Source of the DNA: Branchiostoma lanceolatum
Lineage: Eukaryota > Chordata > Leptocardii > Amphioxiformes > Branchiostomatidae
Assembly (NCBI RefSeq): GCF_035083965.1
Contig: NC_089736.1
Location: 9,489,501 to 9,553,500, forward strand
Direction: 5' to 3'
DNA length: 64,000 bases
In this document: one piece after another, positions 44,901 to 56,800 of the stretch
Position numbering within the stretch: position 1 is the stretch's first letter
Layout of the letters: each line of letters opens with the position of its first letter
Translations under genes and position numbers: made by a program
Notes under the pieces: generated by a model
The model's database searches: none
Told to the model about the DNA's origin: nothing
Seen by the model: the letters and a program-made list of their open reading frames with translations, nothing else

Positions 44901-45982
44901 CGACTTGAAGAAGCAGTAACAATGTTTAAGAGTATCTCAGGGGCCGTAAACCATGATGATTTAATCAAGCTGTACAGTAGCTTGGCAAAAGTCATGATCG
45001 AACAAGGGGATACAAGGGAAGCAAAGACTATGTTGATGGAAGCCTTAGACATTGTAAGAAACAACAAAGTCGCAGCATCTTTCTATGAAGGTGAGACTTC
45101 ATCGAATGGAGAGGAGGAAGATGCAAAGTCTGTCCAAATAACAGAGGAAGAGGCTAACGCAGAAGAGGTGGCATTGTCACATTACTACACAGCAGAGGAG
45201 GCAACTATACTGGGAGAACTGGGAGTAGCTTGTGTCCTTTCAGGTATGGATATAATTATGCTAATCAGGTGCCCTGCCAGGTAGTTTGACTGTGAAAGCC
45301 AATCTCTCCCCAACTTCAGACCAGCTGGGTTTAGGCTGGCTACAACCCTTATGGGGCACCAGCTTTCACAGTCAAAGTGCACGGTGGGGCATCGGTTTGG
45401 AAATGTGATCTATGAGCCAGTGCCATTCATTGTTTACAAAACAACCTGGCATGTCAAAGTGTTAACTTTGTAATATTCTTCACTTTTCAGTACTCCACAT
45501 ATATAATTGTTGAGAAGCTACTGACTGGATTTTAAAAGCTTTTTACACATGGCGTAAGCTGATTAAATGTAGAAGTTTCTATCAATTTTCCTTCTCTTTA
45601 CCTGTATAACACTAAAAGTGTCAAATTGGGTTTCAGGGGATGACCGAGCAATGTCATTTCTGCAAGAGTCTCTTGCAGCAGCAAGACAAGTTCACGGTCG
45701 CAACCACCACTCCGTGGCAACTGTGCTGGGCAACATGGGTGCTGCAACGCTACAAGGAGGAAATGTACCAAAAGCAATAGAACATTTCATGGAGTCTCTT
45801 CAGATACTAGAGGATCTGTATGGGAGGATGGCACACATACTAGTTTAGAAGAAGTGTTGACTAATTTGGGGTATGCGTATGAAGAAAACGGGGACTTGGA
45901 GACTGCTTTGGCCTACTTTGACAGAGTGTTAGACATTCAGAGGAGGAAAGGTGTTTTGGACGAACCTAACAGTGAAACTTAA
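38917..45982 (+). CDS. Nucleotidyltransferase-like + TPR solenoid protein, 3' frameshift
   Basis: Exons: 38917-39004, 39927-40063, 40391-41119, 41457-41628, 42277-42464, 43095-45243, 45637-45848 or on to 45982; phases agree. About 1,224 residues to the first stop. Near the N-terminus (residues 30-80) there is one TPR-like unit. At residues 275-290 [20 protein letters not shown] matches the GlnD/DUF294 nucleotidyltransferase motif (GS, then SD-x-D/E); the second acidic residue is Glu. [14 protein letters not shown] and the flanking helices fit the C-terminal part of such modules. From about residue 640 come eight or more 42-residue TPRs of kinesin-light-chain type ([31 protein letters not shown]). 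Exon 7 continues the TPRs, but the frame breaks near 45827 and stops at 45848, while the -1-shifted frame continues TPR-like sequence to 45982. No substrate is known to me. ATG 38917 is supported by frame only. Confidence 0.75.
40131..40200. repeat. Short hairpin related to the CAGTC-AACCTG repeat
   Basis: ACCTGGTCTCAGCAACCACT is mirrored by AGTGGTTGCTGAGATCAGGT with a loop of about 20 bp. Confidence 0.65.
42882..43073 (+). mobile_element. Hairpin MITE, copy 3, next to an acceptor
   Basis: Starts CTGTAAATGCAGAAATGTTT and ends ATTTCTGCATTTACAG with TA at both sides. It ends 21 bp before exon 6 of the nucleotidyltransferase-TPR gene, so little of the polypyrimidine tract lies outside the element. 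Confidence 0.9.
45285..45376. mobile_element. Tiny MITE-like element
   Basis: A 15-bp perfect terminal inverted repeat (TTTGACTGTGAAAGC at 45285-45299 and its complement at 45362-45376) encloses about 60 bp, just after the donor of exon 6. Confidence 0.65.
45827..45982 (+). pseudogene. Out-of-frame continuation of the TPR gene
   Basis: After 45827 the original frame stops within seven codons. The other frame reads through [20 protein letters not shown] and further TPR-like residues to TAA at 45980-45982. A one-base loss is the simplest explanation; an assembly error or polymorphism is as likely as true decay. Confidence 0.7.
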
Positions 45983-47883
45983 AAGTTAGACTTACAATAT
46001 CTATGGTGGTATACAAAATTTTCATACTGTATGTCCCTGTAACTGTTATAGTGTATAAAATTATGTAAAATTCTGAAATATCAGTTTTTTTATAAGGCTA
46101 TTGTGTTACCTACAAATATTACATTTTAAGGAACACTTAAAGATTTAGCCCGTTTGGAAAAATAATAATTATTACATTAAGAATTTCTTGCAGAATGTGT
46201 ACAGTATATATTTCTCAGACACAAAATTAGCAAATCATATACACCAAAAAGATACGACTATTATTTTATTGCTGGAAGAATAGTGATAATGCTGTACATA
46301 TTTATGCAAATATTGGCTATTACACGGCTAATACTTAGAGCAAAAGGCATAGAATAGAAATATACAAATGAACCACAAAATAAATCTTCTCAACAACATC
46401 AGAAACCTGAGGCACTTTGGTAATGCAACAATGCATTGGGTCAGTCCCTTATGTTCAACCTTTAGAATTCTCTTCAACATTAAATATGGAATGTAGAAGA
46501 TACACATATTATGTACATTATAGAAAATTGACAAGTATAAAAAAATACTTTTCATGGAAAGTAGCCTATTTTACAGTAATATTTGGTAGTAGTTTTCCAT
46601 AAAATTGGAATGAAAGTAAGTGCAATATAGGATTAAAAATCATCAAATTTGAAAATTATAAAATCAAAGCAATAAACTAATTGCACAACAAAGAACAAAA
46701 ACAGCAATTATGGCTTCTTGGTCTCCATATCATTCTATAGTATTATGGTCATTTAAATAATATTTTTGTTATCATAATCGTTCTCTGAAGAGTCTGACTT
46801 TCACAAAAATTCTATTAGTAAAATCGTTGCACAATGGCTGAGGTCATATAGAAAGGCACTTATGTTTAAGTACTGCAAAAAATTCCATTGTCTCTGTATC
46901 CTTCATTGACAAAGTTTGACTGCATATGAAGTTGACCCTGACCATCCCCTATGAAGCTGTTATTTGGTTAGCCTGAGTACCAGCCTCTGTAGTGACCGCT
47001 AGCTCAAAAGAAATGGCTTGCTATGGTGGTTAGCAAGCGATTTTTTATTGCTATGGAGGCCGGTAGTCAGGCTATTATTTGGTAGCTCTGAAGATGAAAG
47101 TGACCCACCATTTCTTGCCTGTTTGCAGAGTCTTTGACAAACCAAACCAAAACAATTCACAAAGCCAAGCAAAGCAAAACAAAACAGCAAGACCTGCTTA
47201 TTATTTCTTACATTAATGTGGAAGGCACAATGGAAAGTAGTGGTAGAATGTACATGGCATTGGCTAGGAAGCAGAAGATTTAAAAAAAACTAAAATAGAT
47301 AAGGGGTGTAAAATATGGCTGAAAGGGGACTGCAGAAGATTAGACCCCTTTCCAAACTTTGGCGCTATTTTTAGATCTGCTTTCAAAAAGCAAAATCTGG
47401 TGGACTGCTGCAGCATTGCAACTGGTCAGGTGATCGAATCCTGCTCTCTTATTGGCCAAACTGCTAATTTTGATTGACAGCTGGCATCTATCTACTGTTG
47501 CTGATGACTGAGACTCAACAGATGCATGTACTGAACCGCTGCACTGTGCTGTGGACTGTGATACTGACAGATACTGCAAATGCCTTCATTTCGCAGCACC
47601 TGTATCGAGTTTGCAGCTGAAACAATAGCAGCAAAACAATGGAAATGCCGGCGCCTGTTCGCAGGTGTGATGAGTTCGCAGTGAAGAAGCACCCGCAAAA
47701 ATCACCGACTTAAAAATACTGTGAATATTTCAAGATTGACAGTACATAAAAGGTGTCTACAGAAGGACTAAGACTATTGTAGATGTGTTTTTGAAGTAAC
47801 GCCACTGCAGAATGGAGAGATGTAGAATTGTTGGGATTTTTTGGCGATGCTTCAGGGGTGGGTGCCTTTTTTCATCTCTGAAC
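45983..47883. other. Convergent 3' ends of TPR gene and INVS
   Basis: AT-rich spacer between two genes transcribed toward each other. AATAAA at 46671-46676 could serve the plus-strand gene, and TTTATT at 47044-47049 the minus-strand INVS. No other gene was recognised. Confidence 0.5.
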
Positions 47884-50800
47884 TCAGAATTCCTGGTGAT
47901 ACTGGTAGGGATGTAGCTGCCCTGGGAAGGGTTGGGACTGCCGCAGGTTGTAGGAATACTGGTCAGTCCGGATGGAATCCAACAGGCTAACGTTACGGAA
48001 ATCCCCCACTGAAGGAAAAGAAGTGAAAAACACCTTAGTTAAATCCTATAGCAAATATTTTTGTAAAAGTCATGGCTTTCATCAAATTTTCTTGGCTGCA
48101 GAATAGATTCTAAAAGACAAGTTTTCATGTGTTGTTTTACATCACTCACCAAACATGTCCCATTCCATACTCTGTCCTGTTCCACCTAGTCTCTGGGACC
48201 CTCCACTGCCAAAGGTAACATATGGATCCCACTGAAACAAAAAAATCTCTCTAGTCTTAGTACCTGGAAAAAAAAATCTCAAAAATAAACTTGCTCTTTC
48301 ATTCACCAACACTTATCAACATACCAACTATCATAAAAATCTATTGATGACTTCTTGATTTATCCTGTTTATTTATAAGCAAACATGTTGCATAATGCAG
48401 CATTAACACACAAACGACACAAAATACATAACTTCTTTGTCAAAGATTGCTAGTGTAACAATGACTATTGCAATAGTGACATCTATCAGATTAAGTAGGT
48501 ACTGCAGCACTGCAATGTCCAAGGGGGAATTCTACTGTGGGTAGAAAAGATAATATTCTAGCCAGAGCTTCCAAGTGTACATGTAACTCTCCCTTGATTA
48601 TAAGGAGCAATGAATAGTGCAATGATGACATATAGCAGAATACATGGGTACTGCAGCATGACAATGTCCAAGGGACTGCATCTACCTCCATGGTTCCGTT
48701 CATGGTGGGTCAAATACATATAGGGGGGTTCCCTCATACTGGTACTTTGTCATGTATCTCTCCATTGATTGTAAGAAGCAATGAATAGTGCAATAATGAC
48801 ACCTAGCAGAATATATGGGCACTGCAGCATGATCTACCTCCATGGTTCCGTTCATGGTGGGGTAAGAAGGGGTCTCCCTCATCCTGGCACTTTGCTGGAA
48901 GGAGAACTCTCGTCCGACCCGGGTACTGTTTGGCGGCACATACTCCATACGACTGATGCCACGTCTACTGGCCCAGGGGTTGTACATGTCCACTGCATAG
49001 TTGAACGAAACGGCTGGGGACAGACCACAGTAAAGAATGTCAAAAGGTTTAGGGTTTGATCCCCAAAGACATCAAAATGGTAATACAAATACACAATTAT
49101 ACAACATACTACATACTGAGTAATACTGCATAGTTGAATGAAAAGACCACAATACAGAATGTCAAAAGGTTGATGGTTTGATCCCCAAAGACCTTACCGG
49201 TAATATGGCAATACTACATACAAATGTCATAATGCTTTCTCTGCTTAGCACTCAATACATGGGCATAGATTATAAAATAATAATGGCAGTTGAACACACA
49301 ACATACCAGTGGACTAGCCCCCTGCTGTAGTGCTTGCACAACTGTGTGGCCCAAGGGTCTATAGACATGGAGATGGGCACTGCCCTATACACCACATGGT
49401 GTGGGAAGGACTTTAAGTTTAACTAACTAAAATGATACACAGTCAAGGTTTCTAATGAGATCATAGTTCATACTGACAGATCCTATATCTACACCTTTGA
49501 TATCAATACCCCTGAACTATATTACGTATGTCACTTTTTACAAACCTTTGTAGACACTAGATTTTGGAGGTGATATAAAGTGAGACCTTACCAGCGGGAG
49601 AGGGAATGTACTTCATATATTCTGGCCTGGGTGGTTTAGGTGGGGTGGGGTACCACTGTGGACCCAGTCTGTTCTGGTCTTCTCCTGCAATAGAAACATG
49701 GTATACATGTATCACAAGTATACTGTAATCCCAAAAAACATGCTGACAATTTTCAACACTGGTTAATGAAGTTCTTTGTATACAATAGTTACTTAAGAGT
49801 TGACTGAGTTTGTAACCCTTCTCATCAAAGTTCATGACTGGAGTAGATGTTCTTTAGTCTTAGTCATCAACCACAAATAAACAATTCACAAATTTCAGTT
49901 CAATGAATCGGCAAGAATGACAGAATGAAACACATACATGGAAGCAGTTACTCAAGCAACTGGATATAATTTTGGAAACCGTCAGACATTTCAAATAGCA
50001 TCCACTACTTTTCGTCAGTGACACTGAGCAAGATTTGTCTATCACCAGATTTTTAACTGTGGACCCTGTGAAGTTCATAGTTTGTGGTTGAAAACCTGCT
50101 GATAGACAAGTCTGGCTCAGATTTAAAACGACATAAACTTTTACTTGTACTATTCAAAAAGAAGTGAGGCAAGTAGCTAATCCTCAATCCAATAATAATT
50201 ATTGATTATATCTTGCATACCGTAGACTTGTTCCACCAGTGTTCTCTGTTTGGCCGCCAGGACCTCGGGGCTCCACGGATGGAGGATTCTTCTCTGTCTG
50301 GGGGACAGCGACCGCAGGAGTTTCCTCCTGGTAAACAAAAAGAACAACAAAAATGTGGTTTACAGGAAAAGAACTTCTCAAAAACAATGAAAAAAGATAT
50401 TTCAGAAACAATTTCCATGTATTCTTCGTACACTGATGTATAAAAATGGAAATAAACTCATTGAACATAGCCCAAACACAATACTAGGCTATATAATAGC
50501 TCTCTCTCTCTCACAATCACTCTTGCAATCACTCTCACTCACTCACTCACTCACTCACTCACTCACTCACTCACTCACTCACTCACTCACTCACTCACTC
50601 ACTCACTCACTCACTCACTCACTCACTCTTACTCATACAAGCAAGCACTGATACAAGCAAGCAACTGAGCAAGCAAGCAAGGAAAAAAGCAACCAACCAA
50701 GCAAATGAGCAACCAAGCAAATGAGCAAGCAAGCAAGCAAGCAAAAAAGAAACCAACCAATCCATCTTAGTTACCTGAAGTATTTTCTCCATGCCAGCTG

Positions 50801-53800
50801 GATGGTCAGTGCTGCCACCTCCATCTTCCACTCGTCCTCTGCTACTTCTTTCCTTCTCTCACCCACAGCCTTCAGGGTGTATTTGAACAAGTCTGGCCGT
50901 TTGGCTTTATACCTGTCAAAACAAACAACAAGGATGAAAATGAGAACTCCAGGAGACAGTCAAACCTGTACTAGCGACCACCTCTTCATTAAGATAACCT
51001 GGCTATTGTGGCCACTCCTTGGTAGTCCTTAAGTGGGACCAAAGTATTTGCTTTGACTGTGCCTAATTGCATGTTTCATTCATTTCACTCACTTTAAATT
51101 ACTACACTATATAAATGGCAGAACAATTCAGGGCTACTATTGAAACCTGCCACTCAGTACGGTACTGTGCCTAATTGTGGCAGGTAAACCATTATTACAA
51201 TTCCACTAAATTGCCAAGGCATTCGCAAACAGGTGCTAATTTTGCTTGAAATTGTGAAATTCGTTTTAAATCTGCAATTGCACCAGTGCATCAAACAGTC
51301 AATGATTAGATGCACAGCTCCAATTTCAGGTGCATAAAGGTGCACATATATTCGGCATTTCCAGCTCTGATATCCGTACCTTCTCCAGGCCTCCTGTATG
51401 ACTGTTGCAGCGTGTTGTTTCCGCCGGATGAGCTGTATTCTCTCCCTCTCCTGCTGGACTGCCTGTCTCTTCTGCTGCAGGATTTCCTCTGGACAAACCT
51501 CCAGACTGGGTTTACTAACAAAGGAAAAACACCACTTTAGAAAAATGCTGTACAAAAGATATTTGTGTGTCACTTCAGAAAAATCCTGTACAAAATATAG
51601 GAAGACATTTGTGTGTCGCAATATTGAAATAAATTATCAAATAAATAAATAGACTTTTTGAAAAGGCCCCAAACTGTACCTCCCAATTTCATGGAGGTGC
51701 TGTAAATGCAAAAATGTTTGCGGTAGTTTTATGTTCGCAGTTTTTGTAGTGAACTCTTTTCTGCGAACTTGAAACCACCTTGAAAAGCCGTTTTATTGTG
51801 TGACTTTATAGCATTGTTTCAAACACGAACTGAAAACCAACGCGAACACTCTATTTTCTCCCTACCAAAATTAAATCCCCTCGAACATTTCTGCATTTAC
51901 AGTAACAAGATAGCACCAACCTGTCAGAAGACACATGTCTCTTCCTGACGACCGTTTGTTTGGTGTTGGTGGCTTTGACCTTCACAGGTTCCATGTCCTT
52001 AGTTTCCAGCTCCTTGTCTCGTTTTTCCACCTTCTTTTCCTTCATAATAACTGGTGCTTTCTCTTCCTGGGCCTTCTGGTCCTCCTCTTCCTCCTTTTGT
52101 CTTCTTTCCTCTTCAGCCCTTTTTCTGTAGAGAAGAGACAGTGTGAGATGGTGAGGGTTGTTGACTTTAAATCTAAAGGTTCCGAGTTTGAATCCTTAGC
52201 ATTCCCCTGGAAAAGTCCTTGCAAAAGGCCCTTTACACCATTTGCTTACTCAACTCAGGTGAAAATGAGGATTTAGCTTTGGCTAGGGACGTCCTGTCCA
52301 ATGGCATTTAAACGTGCCGTGTTTTAACTTTGAGGAGAGCCACATATCGACCACCCAACACACTTCTCAAAAAGAGTATGGGTCCTTTTCTGAGTGAGTG
52401 GATCAAACCTTACAGTCTAGTCATATGCAGCTTGTTCTTAAGGTGCAAACTTGCTGTGTTACACCTTAAGGTTCTTTACCAAGAAAACAAAAGATGCTAT
52501 ATTCTATTCAACGTGCAGGCAACCTTTTTTGAACTTTTCCATCCATGCTGTTAATCTTTAGTACTACATGCATGATTCAAGTAACATGTTACACACTTTA
52601 CTATGAATAGTTAAACCAAAGAGATACACATGTAATGTTGTACATACTTGGCTAATGCGTCCTTCCTGAGCTGTTCGTGTTTTAGCATCAGCTTTTTTCT
52701 TTCGAGGAAGGTTTTTCTCACTCTGTATCCTCGATACATGGCCTGTAGGAAATACAGCAAGTCATTATAATCATCATCGTACCAAATTATACACACAACT
52801 TAATTAAATTGCATCCTCATACATGTAAGTTATATTTACTGAACCCTTACACAGATGATACATGTTACATTGAGAGGCCATACCTGTAGCAGTGTTGTTA
52901 TCCCTGTAGTAGATAGGGCACCCTACTCTATCTTGTTACATACATGTTACATGTACATACAGCTTACATTGAGGACTATACCTGTAGTTTGGTAGCTGTC
53001 AGGTCCGGTATCCCTGTAATAGACAGGGCACGCTGTTCTATCGCGTTATAATATACATGTTTGCAGTATATACATGTATGTTACATAACATGTAGATGTT
53101 ACATGTCTAACCTGTAGTTTGGTAGCTGCCAGATCCTGTATCCCTGTAATAGACAGGGCCCCCTGTTCTATCATGTACTGTGCCACCTCGTGATGCCCTC
53201 CCAACAGGGCATAGTCTAGTGGTGTGAATCTGTTATAGAAGAATACATGAGTCAATAGATCTACAGTCAATTTGTCAATACATTGCAGAATTTTCATTTC
53301 TGTTAGCAAGAAAGTTATGTTTTAGTATCAAGTGCCTGTTTTTTTGTTTGCATTTTGGATAATCAAATTATGAGTGGACTTTTTTTGGGGGGAAGGGGGT
53401 AAAACCATCAAAGAAAATATTTCATACACACAATGAGGTGTGATCTTGAAAAATTCTCACGTCTCTTTAAAACAAAAGCAGTGGTTATAGAGGCTTGGAG
53501 GAATAAAATAAAGCACACATCTTTGCTTTAAAACTTACAATGTAGGAATACTGTAGGTTCAAATTTATACACAACTGCTATTGAGCAACATATCTGAACA
53601 ATGTGCCTTGGCCATCTGCGAATAAAACACTTTTAAATCATCATTTCTGCTGACCTGTCTTCTGTGAACTCCATGTGGTTAGGGAAGGCAGAGTACTGCA
53701 GGAGGAGTTTACAGGCGTCCATGTAGCCTGAACTGCACGACCAGTGGAGAGCTGTCATTCCCTACAGGAGCACATATCGACAGAGACATAGATACACATG

Positions 53801-56800
53801 TGCATGAAGGTTTTTGTTTTGTAATATTTCAGTGTAGAAGAGAAAAAAAAAAAAAAAAATTGTGAGCAAGAAATGTATTTCTCTTTCTCCTATACCAAGT
53901 ACAGGAAGGTGATTATAAAATATTGTCACACAAGAGTTAACAGGCAAACAAACATTCCAAGAATTTGAAACCAATCTAGTACTATACTAAAGGCTCCTCC
54001 CCTAAAGTGTAGCCAAAAAAATTGGAACAAAATTTCACATCATTACATTTACACAGCATTCACTCCCGCCAATTCCTTCTAGTACGTCTTAACAATAGTA
54101 TGTACCTCCTTATCCTGTAAGTTTGGGTCTGCCATGTTCTCCATTAGTACTGCCATACAGTTGATAAAGCCTCCATAGGCAGCACACTGTAGGGGGGTCC
54201 GGCTGGAAAGGGAAAGATACAATATCGTTAGTTAATAGTGGCATCAATAGCGGAGTAGTTAGGGGATCGAGAGGTCATGGGTTTGATTCCCGGCATTCCT
54301 GGCTAGACGTTGTGTCCTTGTGAATGGCTCTTTGCACGACTTTCCTAACTCCACCCAGGTGTAAATGTACCTTACTTTGGTTGGGGACATAAAAGGTAGT
54401 GGAAGGAGAGGGTTGGGCTCCGCCTTCCAATACCACGCCAAAGAAAAATGGATTTAAACAATCCACTGTCCCTACGCCTATAGAGCCTTAAATTCATCTT
54501 ACCATCAAAAACCAAACTGTCAAAGGAATACTGTATAAAATACAATGTAAATTGAGATATCCTTCTGAATTAAGTGACACTCTTTCAACTCACCCTGACT
54601 TGTCTTTGACATCAGGGTTCCGTCCGCTCTGAATCAGCAGTTGACAAATGTGGGCATGGCCTCCCAGGGCTGCCCTGAAGACAGAACATAGCACCACATT
54701 TGTGTCAAAGGTTGCTCATAAAAATGCTCAATCAAAGTCAAACATAGAAGGGTTTAGAATATGATTGATTAGCAGAATTTCAATCCTAGATACATTCGAA
54801 GGAAGTAATAAGAGGTGTTTTTGTTTGTTTGTTTGGTTGAAAATTTGTGTTTAAAGTTTCTTACCAGTGCAGGGGTGATCTTCCATCTCTGTCTGTTCTG
54901 TCAATGTTGGCACCCCCCTCTACCAGCACTTGAACGACCTCTGTGTGACCCATCTCACAGGCACGGAACAACGGGGTCAAGTTCAACATGTCTACCACGT
55001 TCACCGATGCACCATGCTGAGAAAAAACAAAGTGTTCACAAAATCTTTACCATGTTCACTGATGTACCTTGCTGAGGAAAAGGAACAATTAGTTTTCTAT
55101 ATGTATCTACCGCATTCATAGATGAATCATAGTAAGGAATGCCAGTGCAAAAAAAGATTGTGCAAAAAGTAGTCTAATTTCTAGGCGTTTTTCAACTCCT
55201 GATAGAAACCCATTATAAAGCAATCACAACCCATCCATCTTTCCTTGTGCAAAGAAAAAAGATTAACGGTATAGAATACACGATACAAATGTTACTCGAG
55301 CAACTTGATAGATTTTGTGTCAGTCAGAAGTTTCACATAGCATCCAAAGTCTTTCCTCAGTAACTGCGTTAAACTTACAAAATCTATGTATCTATCCATC
55401 CATTCATCCATCTACAATGTATCTTGAAGATGTATCTTAATACCTGGATGTCTAACCTTCATCGGAATAGGTAAAGAATACAGCTCAACAGAGACTTCTT
55501 TTCAGTTGAAATGACGTAAAAAGAATCTAATAAAGCAGTAAAGGAGAAATTTTCCTGATACTTACATCCAATAAGAGCTTGACAGATTGAGCATGTCCAG
55601 ACAGGGCTGAAGCATGGAGCCCTGTTCCTCCTGTCTTGTCTGCTGCATGGATGTCTGCATTGTTGTCCAGCATAACTCTGGAGACAGCAAAAGAGCATTA
55701 ATATCAACAGACATGTTATGAGCGCCTCCTAACAATTCAGATGTGAACTGCAATGCTGCTTTTTTCATACATGACAAATAGCAGCAATGATTTTGTAATA
55801 CTTGTTCTAATGAGTAGGAAGCACATAAGGTAAGGGATTGACAACCAAAAGATTCATAGATTTGACATTCTAAAAACACCGTCTTCAAGCCTTCAAAGAA
55901 GCATTCAAGACTGATGATAACATACAGCATATTTATATAATCTACATATAATGAACATTAAAACATAACGCTATGTGCTGTGAATAGATTTCAAAGGCTG
56001 TATGATGTGCCATTTCACAGATGAACATTTTTACTGTGTTAAGTAGCATGTAGTGGACTACTACTAAGTAGCATGAAATTATTTTGGACCATTTTCTTGA
56101 CATTTTGGGTCACTAAAAGAGCCATCGTTGAAACTTAAATTCCGTACCTGATGACATCATCAGCACCCTTCCCAGCAGCCCACATGAGAGCCGTACGACC
56201 TTCAATGTCAGGTTCGTCCTTGACTTGCTCATGGGAGAAGAACACTTTCACTGTTTCCTTTAAGACAGAGAATAAATACATTAATCAAAAACATTGCACA
56301 GCAAAATAAACTTTCTTGTGCAGAAGAATAAGTAGCTGAAGACAGAATCATAATCAAGATTGATTTAGATACTAAAGCTGGCAGCGAGTCAATTTAAAAA
56401 TTGGCCTTACTATACTGCATATATGTACCTGTTCAAGGCAGTAAAGAAAAATGGAGGTGCCTTACAGTAGCCTTCTGAAAGAGGAACATCTTATTGTTTG
56501 GGAGCCCATGTTGTTAATCTTCCTTGTTAAATACATTTTCATCTATTTCATGTCATGATGTTCAGATTTTTGGGACAGAGGAGGTGAAACTTTTCCCAAC
56601 CTAACTCTGTGGTTAGCAAGCAGAAAGATTGAGTCAGTGGTTACTACGGAGGATGGCATCATGATCACGCCTAGCAGATTTCCGTCCTGGGACGGAGTGA
56701 CGGGTCCTGGAGACAGCCCTGGGGCCATCATACTTACTGCATGGTTGTTCTGTGCTGCATAGTGGAGTGGCGTGGCACCATTAGAATCTGAACTGCTGAA

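Noticed and set aside
50436..50760. A CRISPR-like array impression from the regular repeats
   Set aside because: These are simple tetranucleotide repeats without unique spacers, in a eukaryotic intron.
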